Source: Fluviicola taffensis DSM 16823 (GTDB lineage: Bacteria; Bacteroidota; Bacteroidia; Flavobacteriales_D; Crocinitomicaceae). From it: a stretch of DNA of 64,000 nt. A program made the position numbers and the translations under genes. Numbering within the stretch: position 1 is the first letter of the stretch; each line of letters begins with the position of its first letter. The notes under the pieces are model-generated. The model saw only the letters and a list, made by a program, of their open reading frames with translations. It did not search any database and had not been told where the DNA came from. The stretch is from contig NC_015321.1 in NCBI RefSeq assembly GCF_000194605.1, positions 1,550,001 to 1,614,000 on the forward strand, given 5' to 3'. Below are positions 1 through 8,468 of this stretch, in pieces.

Positions 1-288
1 CATTGTCATGCCGAAGGAAAACATTGTTCCTACCGACCAATGCGTTTAGCATTTTCAGAAACATCAGATCCTATTAATTTAGGTCTGTGTGTGGAACCGG
101 ATGACGATATTGATCCCGCCTACGTATACATCATCAAGCCAAATGATAAGAACCGCTCCATGATGCATTTTCGACTGGGCTCTACTGTTCCAAGTATACG
201 CATGCCTTTACTCGGACGAACCATTGTTCACGAAGAAGGATTGCAGCTTCTTGAGGAATGGATTACCTGGAAACAAACCTGCAACTAA
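1..288 (+). CDS. C-terminal part of a probable c-type cytochrome-like secreted protein (5' end outside window)
   Basis: The frame is open from base 1 to the stop at 286-288, so the methionine at position 40 is internal and this is a 3' fragment of a longer gene. The first visible residues are His-Cys-His, which would complete a CxxCH heme-binding motif whose first cysteine lies outside the window. The remainder contains SMMHFRLGS, MPLLGRTIVHEEG and LLEEWI, which resembles the final segment of diheme cytochrome-like, TIGR03806-type proteins, where a PPLGR-like motif precedes a terminal helix. That assignment is from memory of the family. A non-heme protein with a similar end cannot be excluded. 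It is followed after 30 bases by an exported T9SS protein on the same strand. Confidence 0.5.
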   Translation, partial: HCHAEGKHCSYRPMRLAFSETSDPINLGLCVEPDDDIDPAYVYIIKPNDKNRSMMHFRLGSTVPSIRMPLLGRTIVHEEGLQLLEEWITWKQTCN

Positions 289-318
289 CATACTATTTAT
301 GAACTAAAACCAAGAATT

Positions 319-2340
319 ATGAAAATTAACTTTACATTTTTTCTGTTACTGGGAATTCCTGTGCTTTCTCAGGCTCAAAACTCCTGCGGAATGGCTGTGC
401 CGGTTACAGCAGGAACTTATGCAGTTACAGGAGTTGACGGAATGGCTACCACTCTTGCCTGCGCCTCAGGTGGTAACACACAAACTGCTTCTGAATGGTA
501 CACTTACACTCCAACAGCAAATTATTCAGTAACTGTGACAACAGACCTTCCTGCCAGTGGTGGGACCGATACACGTTTCCATGTATACACGGGAGCTTGT
601 GGTGCTGTTACTTGTTTTTCGGGAGATGATGACAGTGGTTCTGGATTAACTTCAACAGCAACTTTCAACGTAACAAATGGAACAACCTATATCATTTGTT
701 TTGATAACAAATGGACTTCAGCTGGATTCAGTTTTATGCTGACAGAAGCTCCAATTATAGTTCAACCCACTCCACCCGTAACTTTTACGGCAAACACATT
801 TCCATCCATTAGTGGAAATTATGGATTGGCCACCACAGATATGGACGGAGACTTTTTGGATGACATTGTTACCGTATCGTCTTCCAGCGTTCAGATCCTC
901 TACCAGCAAATCAGCGGGGCTTACATCACGACAAACATCCCTACTCCTGCGGCTACTTTCGAGCCGTCATGGAGTATGGCAATCGGAGATCTTGATAAGA
1001 ATGGATTCAACGACATGCTTTACGGAGATGGAAATGGCGTAACATTCATGAAAGCAAATTCAACAGGAACTGGATTTACTCAGGTTGCAGGTCCTGAATA
1101 TGTATTTTGTCAGCGTACCAACTTTGTAGATATCAATAACGATGGTAATCTGGATGCCTTCTCTTGTCATGATGTTGATCCGAATGTTTACTATTTGAAT
1201 GACGGAAGTGGAAATTTGGTCTTCCATAATAGCGGATTAGGTGATCACCCGGAAGGAGGAAATTACGGTTCGATTTGGATGGATTACGACAATGATGGCG
1301 ACCAGGATTTATTCATCGCGAAATGTCGTGGTGGAGCTACGACAGCTAAAATCGACGAATTACACAGAAACGACAGCAATAACGGAAATGTTGTTTTCAC
1401 GGATGTTTCTGTAGCAGCAGGAATGGCACAACCGAGTCAATCGTGGTCTTCCGCATGGAATGATTTCGATAACGACGGATTTATGGATGCCCTGATTGGT
1501 ATCAGTTCATCAGCTGACGGCGGACATCTTTTAATGAAAAACGATGGCGACGGAACTTTTAGTGATGTAACAACAGGTTCAGGATGGGATACAAATCCTA
1601 GTACAAGCATCGAACATGTTTCATTTGATTTCGACAACGACGGTTTCACAGACGTAATGGGTGGAGATAATAAGATCCTGTTCGGAAACGGAGACATGAC
1701 TTTCTACCCAATGGTTTATGCATTTTCAAGTGGTGCTGTCGGAGATATGAACAACGATGGATTCCTGGATGTTCGAAATGGAAACACCATTTACATGAAT
1801 AATAAAAACAGTAACAATTGGATTACAATTAACCTACAAGGGATTCAAAGTAATTCAAACGGAATTGGTGCGCGTGTAGAAATTTACGGTTCTTGGGGAA
1901 AACAAATTCGTGATATCAGAAGTGGTGATGGGTTCAAATATATGAACACATTAAATGCTCACTTTGGAATTGGAACAGCAACAACGATTGACTCTCTGTT
2001 TATTAAATGGCCATCTGGAAAAGTAGATCAACTTACAAACCCAGCAATCAATCAGTCAGTAACAATTGTAGAAGGTGCACATCCATTAAGTTTAGTAGAA
2101 ATTGACGGCAAAAAAATAAGTTTATTTCCGAATCCAACAACAGATTATTTAACCATTGAAAACTTCAATTTATTAGATGCATCAACTATTGAGATTTATA
2201 CCCAACTGGGAGTGCGCGTTTTAAATACATCGAAACAAAATGCAACCATTCCATTAACTGGTTTGGCTAGTGGTCGCTATTTCTTAGTGATTCAAACTAA
2301 AAATGGAGAAAAATATTCAGAATCATTTATAAAAATGTAA
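319..2340 (+). CDS. T9SS-exported FG-GAP (VCBS) repeat and ASPIC/UnbV domain protein
   Basis: 673-residue secreted protein. Residues 1-20 form a signal peptide ending in SQAQ. A Cys-containing beta-sandwich-like region follows (to about 155). Then come at least seven calcium-loop FG-GAP/VCBS repeats with the DxDxDGxxD pattern, for example DMDGDFLDD, DINNDGNLD, DYDNDGDQD and DFDNDGFMD. An ASPIC/UnbV module (about residues 495-575) contains GARVEIYG, SGDGF and WPSGKVDQ. The last ~75 residues are a T9SS type A sorting domain starting at SLFPNPTTDYLTI and ending in basic/hydrophobic residues. By family knowledge such proteins fold as beta-propellers and are secreted or attached to the cell surface. 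The ligand is unknown. A strong palindromic terminator follows. Confidence 0.93.
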   Translation: MKINFTFFLLLGIPVLSQAQNSCGMAVPVTAGTYAVTGVDGMATTLACASGGNTQTASEWYTYTPTANYSVTVTTDLPASGGTDTRFHVYTGACGAVTCFSGDDDSGSGLTSTATFNVTNGTTYIICFDNKWTSAGFSFMLTEAPIIVQPTPPVTFTANTFPSISGNYGLATTDMDGDFLDDIVTVSSSSVQILYQQISGAYITTNIPTPAATFEPSWSMAIGDLDKNGFNDMLYGDGNGVTFMKANSTGTGFTQVAGPEYVFCQRTNFVDINNDGNLDAFSCHDVDPNVYYLNDGSGNLVFHNSGLGDHPEGGNYGSIWMDYDNDGDQDLFIAKCRGGATTAKIDELHRNDSNNGNVVFTDVSVAAGMAQPSQSWSSAWNDFDNDGFMDALIGISSSADGGHLLMKNDGDGTFSDVTTGSGWDTNPSTSIEHVSFDFDNDGFTDVMGGDNKILFGNGDMTFYPMVYAFSSGAVGDMNNDGFLDVRNGNTIYMNNKNSNNWITINLQGIQSNSNGIGARVEIYGSWGKQIRDIRSGDGFKYMNTLNAHFGIGTATTIDSLFIKWPSGKVDQLTNPAINQSVTIVEGAHPLSLVEIDGKKISLFPNPTTDYLTIENFNLLDASTIEIYTQLGVRVLNTSKQNATIPLTGLASGRYFLVIQTKNGEKYSESFIKM

Positions 2341-2363
2341 ACGAATAAAAAAGAATTGTATAT

Positions 2364-2406
2364 AAAAATGGGGCGTTTATCGATCGATAAACGCCCCATT
2401 TTTTTT
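2364..2406. terminator. Bidirectional intrinsic terminator between convergent genes
   Basis: A perfect palindrome centred on ATCGAT, with the G/C-rich arms GGGGCG and CGCCCC, is bordered by A-rich sequence on the left and an 8-base T run on the right. It lies between the stop codons of two convergent genes and fits both strands. Confidence 0.9.
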
Positions 2407-2420
2407 GAATCTACTTCAAA

Positions 2421-3038
2421 TTACAACTTGAAAACAACTCCACCTGTAATGTACGATTTTCCGTAGCCCGCTTCCGCATAAATTCCAATATTTTCTTTCG
2501 GAAAAAAACGAATTCCCGCATGTGGACCAAAGAAAAGCAAAGCTCCAACATTGCTATCGTAAAACACATCGTCTTTGTATTTCTTTCTCACATTTCTGAA
2601 AGCTATACCACTACCGATATTCAAACCAGCATACACATCCAGTTTATCTGCAAATGATTTTCCAGCTTTATCAGAAATCAATTGCAAAAAGTGGAAATTA
2701 CCAATAAATCCTACAGGCAGACCAAAACTCCAATACGGTGAACCAGTCAATCCTGGAGCATATGGTCCATAATAACCAATGTTTCCAATTCCTACTTGAG
2801 CACCAATCATGAAACCGAGACCCACGTATTTGTGAATACCAAACTCCATTTGGAGATTGAAAGCCCCAAAGTTATTGTTATACATCCTGTCATAATCTGA
2901 ATAGATTGAATAATGGTTATTGATACCCAAACCTAACTGCAGATACTTACTTCCGCTCCCCCCAAATCCCTGGGCTTGAGAATTACTTGCAAACAGCCCC
3001 AAGGCCGCCAGCAAGATGATCATTTTTACTTTTTTCAT
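2421..3038 (-). CDS. Outer-membrane beta-barrel protein (OmpW/PorT-like size), hypothetical
   Basis: About 205 residues. The start at 3038 is preferred because a clean signal peptide begins there (MKKVKMIILLAAL, cleavage after SQAQ). An in-frame ATG at 3047 is possible. The longer reading frame beginning at 3077 would overlap a promoter element at 3065-3072, which argues against it. After the signal the protein alternates short hydrophobic strands with glycine/tyrosine-rich turns and ends in a strand finishing VVFKL, typical of an outer-membrane barrel terminating in a hydrophobic residue. No named family is recognised. The segment FFGPHAGIRFFPKENIGIYAE resembles strands seen in outer membrane protein beta-barrel domains. 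Confidence 0.75.
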   Translation of the reverse strand: MKKVKMIILLAALGLFASNSQAQGFGGSGSKYLQLGLGINNHYSIYSDYDRMYNNNFGAFNLQMEFGIHKYVGLGFMIGAQVGIGNIGYYGPYAPGLTGSPYWSFGLPVGFIGNFHFLQLISDKAGKSFADKLDVYAGLNIGSGIAFRNVRKKYKDDVFYDSNVGALLFFGPHAGIRFFPKENIGIYAEAGYGKSYITGGVVFKL

Positions 3039-3064
3039 AGCTACCATTTTTACTCTTATTTGAT

Positions 3065-3072
3065 CAAATATA
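3065..3072 (-). promoter_or_regulatory. Bacteroidota -7 promoter element TATATTTG
   Basis: Exact match to TAnnTTTG on the minus strand, 27 bases before the start codon at 3038. A palindromic TTTGATCAAA overlaps it, which could be an operator. No clear -33 TTG was found. Confidence 0.55.
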
Positions 3073-3188
3073 AGCAAGAGGAAATAAAAATGATCAAATA
3101 ACTAACATAAATCAGGTTTTTTTGTGATTTGACTCATTTTTAATGAATCACTTCCTTCTGATCTTTGTACTATACAAATCAGAGAGTT

Positions 3189-3470
3189 ATGAAAACAAAA
3201 GAAATAAATCAAAGCACTTGGATGCAATTAGAAACGGTAGCAAATCAATACCGCTTCGGTGTCATTGCAATTACCTTACTTGTCATCGGTTGTTTGGGTG
3301 GTGTAACGATGAATTATGGTGCAGCACTTCATACTTGGTCATTAATTGCTGTAGTTATACCAACAATGACAACACTCAGTTTACTTTTAGCCGTTGCGCC
3401 TATGAAATGGATTATGAATGCAATTATTATCACCCTCATTGTTGATGTTCTAATCCTATTTCTGGTATAA
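3189..3470 (+). CDS. Small integral membrane protein, hypothetical
   Basis: 93 residues from the ATG at 3189, which is preceded by the purine-rich AGAGAG. The N-terminal ~22 residues are polar. Then three hydrophobic stretches follow (about residues 23-43, 47-67 and 71-93), the first containing FGVIAITLLVIGCLGG. No family is recognised. It stands alone with its own terminator. A second frame over the same DNA, starting at 3143, has less plausible composition. A promoter-like GATCTTTG lies at 3160-3167. Confidence 0.65.
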   Translation: MKTKEINQSTWMQLETVANQYRFGVIAITLLVIGCLGGVTMNYGAALHTWSLIAVVIPTMTTLSLLLAVAPMKWIMNAIIITLIVDVLILFLV

Positions 3471-3498
3471 AACGTAATTGAGATTATTATTCGAACTT

Positions 3499-3527
3499 AA
3501 AGGTTACTCATTCAAGTAACCTTTTTT
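3499..3527 (+). terminator. Intrinsic terminator
   Basis: Ten-base perfect stem AAAGGTTACT / AGTAACCTTT with a 6-base loop, followed by more T residues. It ends the small membrane protein gene. Confidence 0.85.
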
Positions 3528-3562
3528 GTGTTTCGAAATCCCTTGAATTCCAAAGTTGTCAG

Positions 3563-3570
3563 TACCTTTG
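3563..3570 (+). promoter_or_regulatory. Bacteroidota promoter (TACCTTTG, upstream TTG)
   Basis: Exact TAnnTTTG at 3563-3570 with a TTG at 3543-3545, 17 bases upstream. The ABC-F start codon is 19 bases downstream of the element. It is the only site among those listed here where both promoter elements could be placed. Confidence 0.7.
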
Positions 3571-3589
3571 CACCTCGAAAATCGGAAGT

Positions 3590-5230
3590 ATGATCTCAGT
3601 TGATAATGTAACAGTAGAATTTAGCGGAAAAGTATTGTTTAGCGATGTGTCTTTTGTAATTAATGATACAGACAAAATTGCCTTAATGGGTAAAAATGGT
3701 GCTGGAAAATCTACTTTATTGAAAATTCTTGCTGGAGTAAATAAAGCAACAAAAGGAGGGGTTTCCGCCCCAAAGGATGCAATCGTTGCTTATTTACCAC
3801 AACATTTATTGACAGAAGACAACTGTACCGTATTTGAAGAAACGAGCAAAGCTTTTGCTAGCATTTTTGCAATGCGTGATGAAATTGAGGCACTGAATCA
3901 AGAGCTGACCGTTCGCACTGATTACGATTCAGACGATTACATGAGACTTATTGAACGTGTTTCTGAATTAAGCGAAAAATTTTACTCCATCGAAGAAATC
4001 AATTACGACGGTGAAGTAGAAAAAGTGTTGAAAGGAATGGGATTTGAACGAGAAGATTTCACTCGTTCAACGTCCGAATTCAGTGGTGGATGGAGAATGC
4101 GCATCGAATTGGCTAAAATTCTACTTCAAAAACCCGATTTGATTCTATTGGATGAACCAACGAATCACATGGATATTGAATCAATTCAGTGGCTGGAAGA
4201 TTTCTTAGTGAATAGCGCCAAAGCAGTTGTCGTTATTTCACATGACCGCGCTTTTGTCGATGCAATTACCAATAGAACGATTGAAGTAACGATGGGTCGT
4301 ATTTACGATTACAAAGCCAAGTATTCTCATTACCTCGAATTGCGCAAGGATCGAAGAACTCAGCAACAAAAACAATACGAAGAACAACAAAAATTTATTG
4401 CAGAAACAACCGAATTTATTGAACGATTTAAAGGAACGTATTCCAAAACACTGCAAGTTCAGTCGCGGGTGAAAATGCTTGAAAAATTGGATATTATTGA
4501 AGTAGACGAGGTGGATAATTCTGCACTTCGTTTGAAATTCCCTCCTGCACCACGTTCGGGTTCCTATCCCGTCGTTATAACGGATATGAGCAAGAAATAT
4601 GACAATCATGTGGTTTTTAAAGATGTCAATGTAACCATAGAACGAGGAGAAAAAATTGCTTTTGTAGGACGAAACGGTGAAGGAAAATCTACGTTGGTGA
4701 AAGCAATTATGAAAGAAATTGGCTTTGATGGAAACTTGGAATTGGGTCACAACACACAAATTGGATATTTTGCCCAGAACCAAGCTTCTCTATTGGATGA
4801 AGAGTCCACTATTTTCGAAACGATTGACCGTATTGCCGAAGGAGATGTCCGTACGAAAGTAAAAGATATATTGGGTGCGTTTATGTTTGGAGGTGAGACT
4901 TCTGCCAAAAAAGTAAAAGTACTTTCAGGAGGAGAAAAAACACGTTTGGCATTGATTAAATTGTTACTAGAACCCGTCAATTTATTGATTCTCGATGAGC
5001 CGACGAATCATTTAGATATGAAAACCAAAGACATTATCAAAGATGCCTTGAAGGCTTTTGACGGAACATTGGTTTTGGTTTCGCATGACCGTGATTTTCT
5101 AGATGGATTGGTAACAAAAGTTTACGAGTTTGGGAATAAACAAGTGAAAACGCATTTCGATGATATCAATGGGTTCTTGGCGACGAAAAAAATGGAGAAT
5201 TTGAAGGAAATTGAGCGGAAATTGAATTAA
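3590..5230 (+). CDS. ABC-F family ATP-binding protein (ribosome-associated translation factor type)
   Basis: 546 residues carrying two ABC ATPase domains and no membrane segment, the ABC-F arrangement. Domain 1 has Walker A GKNGAGKST (34-42), signature FSGGW (about 164) and Walker B LILLDEPTNHMD (about 184). The inter-domain linker (about 240-320) is helical and charged, with many Gln/Lys/Glu, as expected for the P-site tRNA interaction motif. Domain 2 has GRNGEGKST, LSGGEKTR and LLILDEPTNHLD. ABC-F proteins bind the ribosomal E site and relieve stalled translation, and some confer ribosome-antibiotic resistance. Which subfamily (EttA, Uup or YbiT-like) cannot be settled by eye. It is monocistronic with its own promoter. 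Confidence 0.95.
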   Translation: MISVDNVTVEFSGKVLFSDVSFVINDTDKIALMGKNGAGKSTLLKILAGVNKATKGGVSAPKDAIVAYLPQHLLTEDNCTVFEETSKAFASIFAMRDEIEALNQELTVRTDYDSDDYMRLIERVSELSEKFYSIEEINYDGEVEKVLKGMGFEREDFTRSTSEFSGGWRMRIELAKILLQKPDLILLDEPTNHMDIESIQWLEDFLVNSAKAVVVISHDRAFVDAITNRTIEVTMGRIYDYKAKYSHYLELRKDRRTQQQKQYEEQQKFIAETTEFIERFKGTYSKTLQVQSRVKMLEKLDIIEVDEVDNSALRLKFPPAPRSGSYPVVITDMSKKYDNHVVFKDVNVTIERGEKIAFVGRNGEGKSTLVKAIMKEIGFDGNLELGHNTQIGYFAQNQASLLDEESTIFETIDRIAEGDVRTKVKDILGAFMFGGETSAKKVKVLSGGEKTRLALIKLLLEPVNLLILDEPTNHLDMKTKDIIKDALKAFDGTLVLVSHDRDFLDGLVTKVYEFGNKQVKTHFDDINGFLATKKMENLKEIERKLN

Positions 5231-5266
5231 TATTTAGGGACGTGACGCATCGCGTCCCTAAATATT
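5229..5266. repeat. Palindromic repeat copy 1 (GACGCATCGCGTC family)
   Basis: Fourteen-base arms with the core GGGACG...CGTCCC surround a loop reading TGACGCATCG. The left arm overlaps the last two bases of the ABC-F stop codon and the right arm overlaps the recO stop. It could work as a terminator for both convergent genes, but there is no T run. Related copies lie at 29717-29749 and, inside ileS, at 27357-27389. Confidence 0.75.
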
Positions 5267-5972
5267 AATTAAAAACTGTTCGAATCACTTCCAACGATTT
5301 CATTTTTCGCATGCCACTTATATGAAACTTGTAGTATTCCAACCAAGCATCAATTAAAAGTACACGCTCATTTTTGGGGATAGAGACGGATAAAAAATTC
5401 ATTTTATCTAGTCGCAAACTATCCACCAACCAGTGCAACCAAGGTTCTTCTAAATAAGCTGGTAAAAAAGGCAATTCGTTGGTAAATTTCCCTTCTTGCA
5501 GTTCAAAATATTTCGGATTTTCGTGTTGAATTTCTGGCTGAAACCCTTCTAATTTCGAAACCTGTGCTAACAACCAAATCAGGTAATTGCTAAGCTCTTC
5601 ACTGGTGTTTAACCAATGGATTTCTTCATTCAAAAAATGAAAGAGTTTTTTATCTTGGTGATTGTCTCTCAAACAAATCAGCAATAACTCGGAAATGAAA
5701 AAAGCAATACTCGATTTCAAGGGGTTTCCGACCAATTCATGCAACGGTTCCAGAGCTTGCATTTCGGTTAATTTCAGCAAACTACTATCATTGCGTTTGT
5801 AGTAGGTAATTTCAGCAATTTCTAAAGGAAATAAAATCAATCCTTTCTTCTTCCTCGCTCCTTGAAATAAAAAGGTTTGAAGTCCAGATTCTAAGGTGAA
5901 TAGATTCACTATCAAACTGGATTCTGAATAAGGCGAGCGGGATAAAACGATTGCTTTATCTTGAATTTTCAT
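5265..5972 (-). CDS. recO: DNA repair protein RecO
   Basis: 235 residues. The N-terminal OB-fold reads MKIQDKAIVLSRSPYSESS, then LFTLESG and FQGARKKKG, the usual RecO opening. The rest is helical, with a domain around residues 100-200. RecO mediates RecA loading onto SSB-coated single-stranded DNA in the RecFOR pathway. The zinc-finger cysteines of some RecO proteins are not evident, which is common in this phylum. The start codon overlaps the stop of the upstream porZ-like gene by 4 bases (ATGA), so translation is probably coupled and both genes share the promoter at 8321-8328. Confidence 0.9.
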   Translation of the reverse strand: MKIQDKAIVLSRSPYSESSLIVNLFTLESGLQTFLFQGARKKKGLILFPLEIAEITYYKRNDSSLLKLTEMQALEPLHELVGNPLKSSIAFFISELLLICLRDNHQDKKLFHFLNEEIHWLNTSEELSNYLIWLLAQVSKLEGFQPEIQHENPKYFELQEGKFTNELPFLPAYLEEPWLHWLVDSLRLDKMNFLSVSIPKNERVLLIDAWLEYYKFHISGMRKMKSLEVIRTVFN

Positions 5973-8287
5973 CGGATTACAACCACTTTACCTACCTTCT
6001 TCCCTTTTCCTTCAACCGGTGCAGTCCAAATAAAATAAACTCCAGAACTTACATTTTCACCCGTCAATCGTTTTCCATTCCAAGTTGCAGTTCCCCCATT
6101 TGAAGTAGTTTTATACACCAAATTTCCAGCGGCATCTGTGATCTTTACATCACTGTTGTATTTAATCCCTTGAATGGTAATTGGTCCAAAAAAGTCTGGT
6201 TTCACCGGATTTGGGAAAACGGTTGTGGAAGAGTATTCAGCATCTTCATAAGTTGCATCCGTGCGTAAAGAAACCATCCCATTATCAGTGATAATGAATA
6301 ATTCTCCTGTCAAATGATTGAACTCCATGTCCACGACAACATTGGAAATCATGGGCGAATTGTCTTTGTTATAATTGGCAATTACTTGCTGTCCATCAGC
6401 TGAAATTAAAAACACACCAGATTCTTGCGTTGCAATCCATTTCCGATTTCCACCATCAATTTCTATGTCCGAAATGTAAGAAGTTCCAAGCAGTACTTCA
6501 ACGTTTCCATCATAAGTGACCAATATTTGAGAAGCATCGGTAACTCCAGCTGCGGAGAATAAGCCAGAACTATTGTACAGAACAGCCAATCCATGATCGG
6601 TTCCAATCCAAATTTCATTGTCAAAATCAACTGCTATTGCTGTTACATTTGAAGAAGGCATGTTTCCAGCCCCTTCACCTGTTTGGAGCACTTTAATAAT
6701 ATCATCAGATGTATTTGAAATCGTTCCGTTATCCTTATATCCCATCAATCCTTTTCCATACAAACTAACCCATTTATTACCGTTGTAATCTATGGCTATT
6801 CTTGTAGCAAAAACGTTTGCAATACTCGAATTTGTAGCCATGGAATACCAATTCCCATCAGCAGTTTTGACTTTCAACGGATTAGTAGAATAACCATTAA
6901 CGATCCATAAATTGCCATCGTCATCGTATTCCAACCCTGAAACACAGGCAAAAGTATTGCCCAGACTCGTGTTTTCAATTATTGAATTAGAGGCATTGTA
7001 TACTTCAGTTATTGAATTTCCATTTGTAATACTCAATGCATTGACACAATATCCACCAAGTGCAATTTCCTCCAAATTTTTCGGATTAATCGATGCTGCT
7101 CCAATTGCCCAAGTATTCGTATTCCAGAGGGGTTGGTTCTGCATATCGTATAAATTCCAAACCTCATCCTTCATTGCATAAGCTCCCGACCGACTATAAC
7201 TCAAATCTACACGTTCAATAGACCCCCCGGTAACTATTAGTTTACCATCCCGTCCGCTCAAACTGTAAAATTCGTTTTTCGGAGGACCTTCTTTCGAAAT
7301 TATTTTCGAACTACCATACGAATCGAACTTCACCAATCCATTCATAAAATCAGCAATCCAATACGTATTTGAACCATCAAACACTACTGATTTTATTTCT
7401 GGCAAAGTCAGTGAATAATTTGAAAGAGATAAGAAAACACTCAAATCCGGATTAAACAGAATGTAAGATTCGGAGTAACTAACCCCAAATTTGTTATTGA
7501 TTACCTGAAAATTTGCAATCTCCATGCTAAATTGATGACCAATAAACTCTTGTAATCCAGAAGAGGTAACTTTCATAATGGAATCTCCTCCATACCCCTC
7601 TCTCTTTGCTAGTAAGAATATTTCATTATTAAATAATGATGCTTTCTGGTATGAAATTTCCAAAACAGGAACCTCTACTCGCGCATCAACAGCCCAGTTA
7701 TTTGGATTTCCCAACAAGGGGTTGTTCTCAAAGGCTTTAACCATTCCATCATTATGCAAGGCATAAATCGAATCATTCAAGAACAAAATAGATTGATAGT
7801 TTTTAGGAAATGAAAACGGATTGTATGTATCCTTTACTTCGTGTTTGATTGGATCTAAAACAATAATAGCGAATCCAGTTGCGGCATAAACTCTGCCATT
7901 TCTGACAGTAAATCCATTGATTCGCTTATTACCAGTTATCGATGCAAGTTTGATTGCAGGAATGTTTACAATACTTCCATTGGAATAGAGCTGATCGATG
8001 TTTCCATTTTCATACCCAATGAAAAAGGATTTTGTTCCTGGTTCATAAACGATACAAGAGGTGATAATATCTGAAAGTCCATTTTGATTATTGTATATTT
8101 TGCTTTCACCAGCTGCTTCATCGTATTCAATAACTCCATTTTTTAAAGCCGCAACTGCCAATCCATCACCATAAGCCACATCGATTGCTTGTGACGCTGC
8201 TACGTGCATGCGCCATTGTCCCATACCAAGTTGAGAGAAAACAGCCCCTGAAGCACCTATTAAAACAAGTAAAAGAAAGTAACGCAT
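5969..8287 (-). CDS. porZ: PorZ-like type IX secretion system protein (two-propeller regulator-like)
   Basis: 772 residues from the ATG at 8287. That start gives a clean signal peptide (MRYFLLLVLIGASG, cleavage near FSQ). Upstream in-frame starts overlap a promoter element. The body contains repeated propeller-blade motifs of the two-component-regulator-propeller type, for example YNNQNGLSDIITS, DFDNEIWIGTDHGLAVL, GGNRKWIATQESGVFLI and ITDNGMVSLRTD. The last ~85 residues are a T9SS sorting domain (VFPNPVKPDF ... SGVYFIWTAP). This architecture and the recO linkage match PorZ, which sits on the surface and helps attach anionic lipopolysaccharide to T9SS cargo in Porphyromonas. The role here is inferred from that family. 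Confidence 0.85.
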   Translation of the reverse strand: MRYFLLLVLIGASGAVFSQLGMGQWRMHVAASQAIDVAYGDGLAVAALKNGVIEYDEAAGESKIYNNQNGLSDIITSCIVYEPGTKSFFIGYENGNIDQLYSNGSIVNIPAIKLASITGNKRINGFTVRNGRVYAATGFAIIVLDPIKHEVKDTYNPFSFPKNYQSILFLNDSIYALHNDGMVKAFENNPLLGNPNNWAVDARVEVPVLEISYQKASLFNNEIFLLAKREGYGGDSIMKVTSSGLQEFIGHQFSMEIANFQVINNKFGVSYSESYILFNPDLSVFLSLSNYSLTLPEIKSVVFDGSNTYWIADFMNGLVKFDSYGSSKIISKEGPPKNEFYSLSGRDGKLIVTGGSIERVDLSYSRSGAYAMKDEVWNLYDMQNQPLWNTNTWAIGAASINPKNLEEIALGGYCVNALSITNGNSITEVYNASNSIIENTSLGNTFACVSGLEYDDDGNLWIVNGYSTNPLKVKTADGNWYSMATNSSIANVFATRIAIDYNGNKWVSLYGKGLMGYKDNGTISNTSDDIIKVLQTGEGAGNMPSSNVTAIAVDFDNEIWIGTDHGLAVLYNSSGLFSAAGVTDASQILVTYDGNVEVLLGTSYISDIEIDGGNRKWIATQESGVFLISADGQQVIANYNKDNSPMISNVVVDMEFNHLTGELFIITDNGMVSLRTDATYEDAEYSSTTVFPNPVKPDFFGPITIQGIKYNSDVKITDAAGNLVYKTTSNGGTATWNGKRLTGENVSSGVYFIWTAPVEGKGKKVGKVVVIR

Positions 8288-8320
8288 GAAATATGTTTTG
8301 GTGTATAAACGCATACTCTT

Positions 8321-8328
8321 CAAAATTA
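8321..8328 (-). promoter_or_regulatory. -7 promoter element TAATTTTG for porZ-recO
   Basis: Exact TAnnTTTG on the minus strand, 33 bases ahead of the chosen porZ start at 8287. It overlaps the first candidate start (8323), which is one reason for choosing the internal ATG. No convincing -33 element. Confidence 0.5.
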
Positions 8329-8468
8329 TTGGAAAAATGCGAATGGAACTTGAAAAATCGTTTAAATTTCAGGAAGTTCTGTAATTAGTTTGTGGATTTT
8401 GAATTGTTATTGCAGCTGCGAGCCAAAGAAAAAGAGTTGAATATTCTAAAGCTTTTACAGACGAATTA

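Noticed and set aside
3143-3445. Alternative 100-codon frame over the small membrane protein
   Set aside because: The 3189-3470 frame has a purine-rich leader, three clear hydrophobic segments and a terminator right after its stop. The other frame is rich in Cys/Tyr/His shadows.
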